Part shown: positions 6,123 to 7,118 of the stretch, one piece after another | How positions within the stretch are numbered: position 1 is the first letter of the stretch | Layout of the letters: the number at the start of each line of letters is the position of its first letter | Made by a program: the position numbers and the translations under genes | Origin: Bacteroidota bacterium | GTDB lineage: Bacteria > Bacteroidota > Bacteroidia > Bacteroidales > VadinHA17 | Assembly (NCBI GenBank): GCA_022711195.1 | Contig: JAKLFN010000106.1 | Location: 1-7,118, forward strand | Direction of reading: 5' to 3' | Length of the DNA: 7,118 nucleotides | The notes under the pieces: model-generated | What the model was told of the DNA's origin: nothing | Databases searched by the model: none | Seen by the model: only the letters and a program-made list of their open reading frames with translations

Positions 6123-6953
6123 TTAATTAAATGAGACTATCGTTTTTCGTATTTTAACCAGTTTATCGAGTAATTTATCCATCGCATCGAGCCGGAGCAT
6201 GTTGGCGCCATCCGACTTTGCGTTTGCAGGATCGGGATGTGTTTCAATGAAGATGCCGTCGGCGCCTACACTGATTGCAGCTTTTCCTATGGTCTCGATC
6301 ATCGCGGGAATTCCACCTGACACACCTGCATCCTGGTTGGGTTGCTGCAATGAGTGCGTTATATCCATAATTACCGGAACCCCGGTTTCCTGCATCACAG
6401 GTATATTCCTGAAGTCCACAACAATATCCTGGTATCCGAACATATTGCCACGGTCGGTTACCATTATCCTGTCGTTTCCTGAATCTTTTACTTTCTCAAC
6501 AGCGAACTTCATCGATGCGCCCGAAAGAAATTGTCCTTTTTTGATGTTTACCCATTTTCCTGTCTTTGCAGCCGCAATAAGCAGATCGGTCTGACGGCAC
6601 AGGAATGCGGGGATCTGAAGTATGTCGACATATTGTGCGGCGAAGGCAGCCTCTTCAGGATTGTGAATATCGGTTATCACCGGAACAGAAAATCTTTCCC
6701 TGACACCTGCAACGATCTTAAGGGCCTTTTCATCGCCGATCCCCGAAAATGAATTTATTTTAGACCTGTTTGCCTTCCTGTATGATGCCTTAAAAACAAA
6801 AGGCAGCTTGTATCTGTCAGAAAGATCTGCCAGATGCCGGGCAATATGAAGGACATTCTCCTCGCTCTCCACAACACATGGTCCAGCGATAAGCAAGAAA
6901 TTATTGGTCTCTCCGAATTTGATGCCGGGAATATTTTTCAGACTGGTGTTCAT
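6123..6953 (-). CDS. kdsA: 3-deoxy-8-phosphooctulonate (Kdo-8-P) synthase, metal-dependent class
   Basis: KdsA condenses phosphoenolpyruvate with arabinose 5-phosphate in the cytoplasm to give Kdo-8-phosphate, the precursor of the Kdo in the LPS inner core. The 276-residue length is normal for the family. Motifs include IAGPCVVES (22-30), FKASYRKANRSKINSFSG (54-71), VITDIHNPE (92-100), DILQIPAFLCRQTDLL (110-125), VNIKKGQFLSG (135-145), DRGNMFGYQDIVVDFR (167-182), MDITHSLQQPN (196-206) and GIFIETHPDPANAKSDGANML (233-253). Cys26, His200, Glu237 and Asp248 match the four metal ligands of class II enzymes, whereas metal-independent enzymes such as E. coli KdsA have Asn in place of the Cys. The start is fixed by ATG at 6953. 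It is first in a probable two-gene operon with the LolA-like gene. Confidence 0.97.
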   Translation of the reverse strand: MNTSLKNIPGIKFGETNNFLLIAGPCVVESEENVLHIARHLADLSDRYKLPFVFKASYRKANRSKINSFSGIGDEKALKIVAGVRERFSVPVITDIHNPEEAAFAAQYVDILQIPAFLCRQTDLLIAAAKTGKWVNIKKGQFLSGASMKFAVEKVKDSGNDRIMVTDRGNMFGYQDIVVDFRNIPVMQETGVPVIMDITHSLQQPNQDAGVSGGIPAMIETIGKAAISVGADGIFIETHPDPANAKSDGANMLRLDAMDKLLDKLVKIRKTIVSFN

Positions 6954-6960
6954 TCAGATG

Positions 6961-6993
6961 TAAAGTTAAATAAAATAATTTTGTTTAATCAAA
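6961..6993 (-). promoter_or_regulatory. Candidate promoter for kdsA and the LolA-like gene
   Basis: The minus strand carries TTTG (6993-6990), 21 bp, then TAACTTTA (6968-6961), one mismatch from the Bacteroidota -7 box and the same octamer as the proposed rnpB -7 box. Initiation would be only a few bases before the ATG at 6953, giving an almost leaderless transcript. A competing -7-like AATATTTG overlaps the TTTG upstream but lacks a -33 partner, so the choice is tentative. Confidence 0.33.
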
Positions 6994-7044
6994 TATTGTA
7001 CCAATTACACTTTAACCTGTCTCACCTCAATCTCATTAACTCCA

Positions 7045-7118
7045 CACCCTCGCACCCTCGCACCCTCGCACCCTCGCACCCTCGCACCCTCGCACCCTCA
7101 CACCCTCGCACCCTCGCA
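7045..7118. repeat. 8-bp tandem repeat array (CACCCTCG, at least 9 copies, runs off window)
   Basis: Nine contiguous octamers fill 7045-7116, plus two bases of a tenth at the edge. Eight are exact CACCCTCG; the seventh (7093-7100) reads CACCCTCA. The array lies 91 bp upstream of the kdsA start and upstream of its proposed promoter. On the minus strand GGG runs recur every 8 bases, separated by TGCGA (TGTGA once). The flanking bases 6994-7044 hold no gene, and no plus-strand frame begins here, so the array looks intergenic, although what lies beyond the edge is unknown. Confidence 0.95.

Noticed and set aside
6199..6752. Plus-strand open frames of 131 and 73 codons inside kdsA
   Set aside because: They are antisense to a fully conserved enzyme and have no promoter or family resemblance.
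7045..7118. Octamer array as a CRISPR array or part of a coding repeat
   Set aside because: There are no spacers and the unit is only 8 bp. No start codon leads into it on the plus strand, and stop codons follow it closely on the minus strand.

Overview
The window looks like chromosomal DNA of a Bacteroidota (Bacteroidetes) bacterium, most likely from the Bacteroidales/Marinilabiliales side. Evidence: several gene starts are preceded by the phylum's -7 promoter box (TAnnTTTG), clear Shine-Dalgarno sequences are largely absent, the QueA is a long form, a PstS-like lipoprotein sits next to a large periplasmic TPR protein, and intergenic regions are AT-rich. There is no phage, IS, CRISPR or tRNA content. 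Apart from one RNA gene, every gene is on the minus strand.

Layout in minus-strand reading order, from the right. An octamer tandem repeat (at least 9 copies) runs off the right edge. It is followed by kdsA (6953-6123, Kdo-8-phosphate synthase, metal-dependent type) and, 18 bp later, by a secreted LolA/LppX-fold protein (6104-5400). The pair is probably one cell-envelope operon. On the plus strand, rnpB (about 4961-5303, bacterial type A RNase P RNA) converges on this operon and ends in a strong intrinsic terminator (5309-5340). The rnpB promoter region is shared, back to back, with queA (4895-3681, tRNA queuosine synthesis). Then come a 77-residue two-helix membrane protein (3590-3357), a PstS-like substrate-binding lipoprotein (3267-2242) and a large secreted TPR protein (2087 to beyond the left edge). 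The TPR protein carries an internal coiled-coil segment and the beginning of a C-terminal carboxypeptidase-regulatory-like beta-sandwich.

How the genes may work together: kdsA supplies Kdo for the LPS core, and the LolA-like protein is plausibly periplasmic and envelope-related. The small membrane protein, PstS-like lipoprotein and TPR protein look like a functional group. From memory of Bacteroidota genomes, which I could not check here, PstS-like and TPR genes often lie next to ExbB/ExbD/TonB genes, so a role near energised outer-membrane transport is possible. No such genes are visible in this window. queA and rnpB are housekeeping RNA genes. I see no convincing wholly new system. The least explained part is the PstS-like/TPR module with its degenerate phosphate site and unusual domain order.
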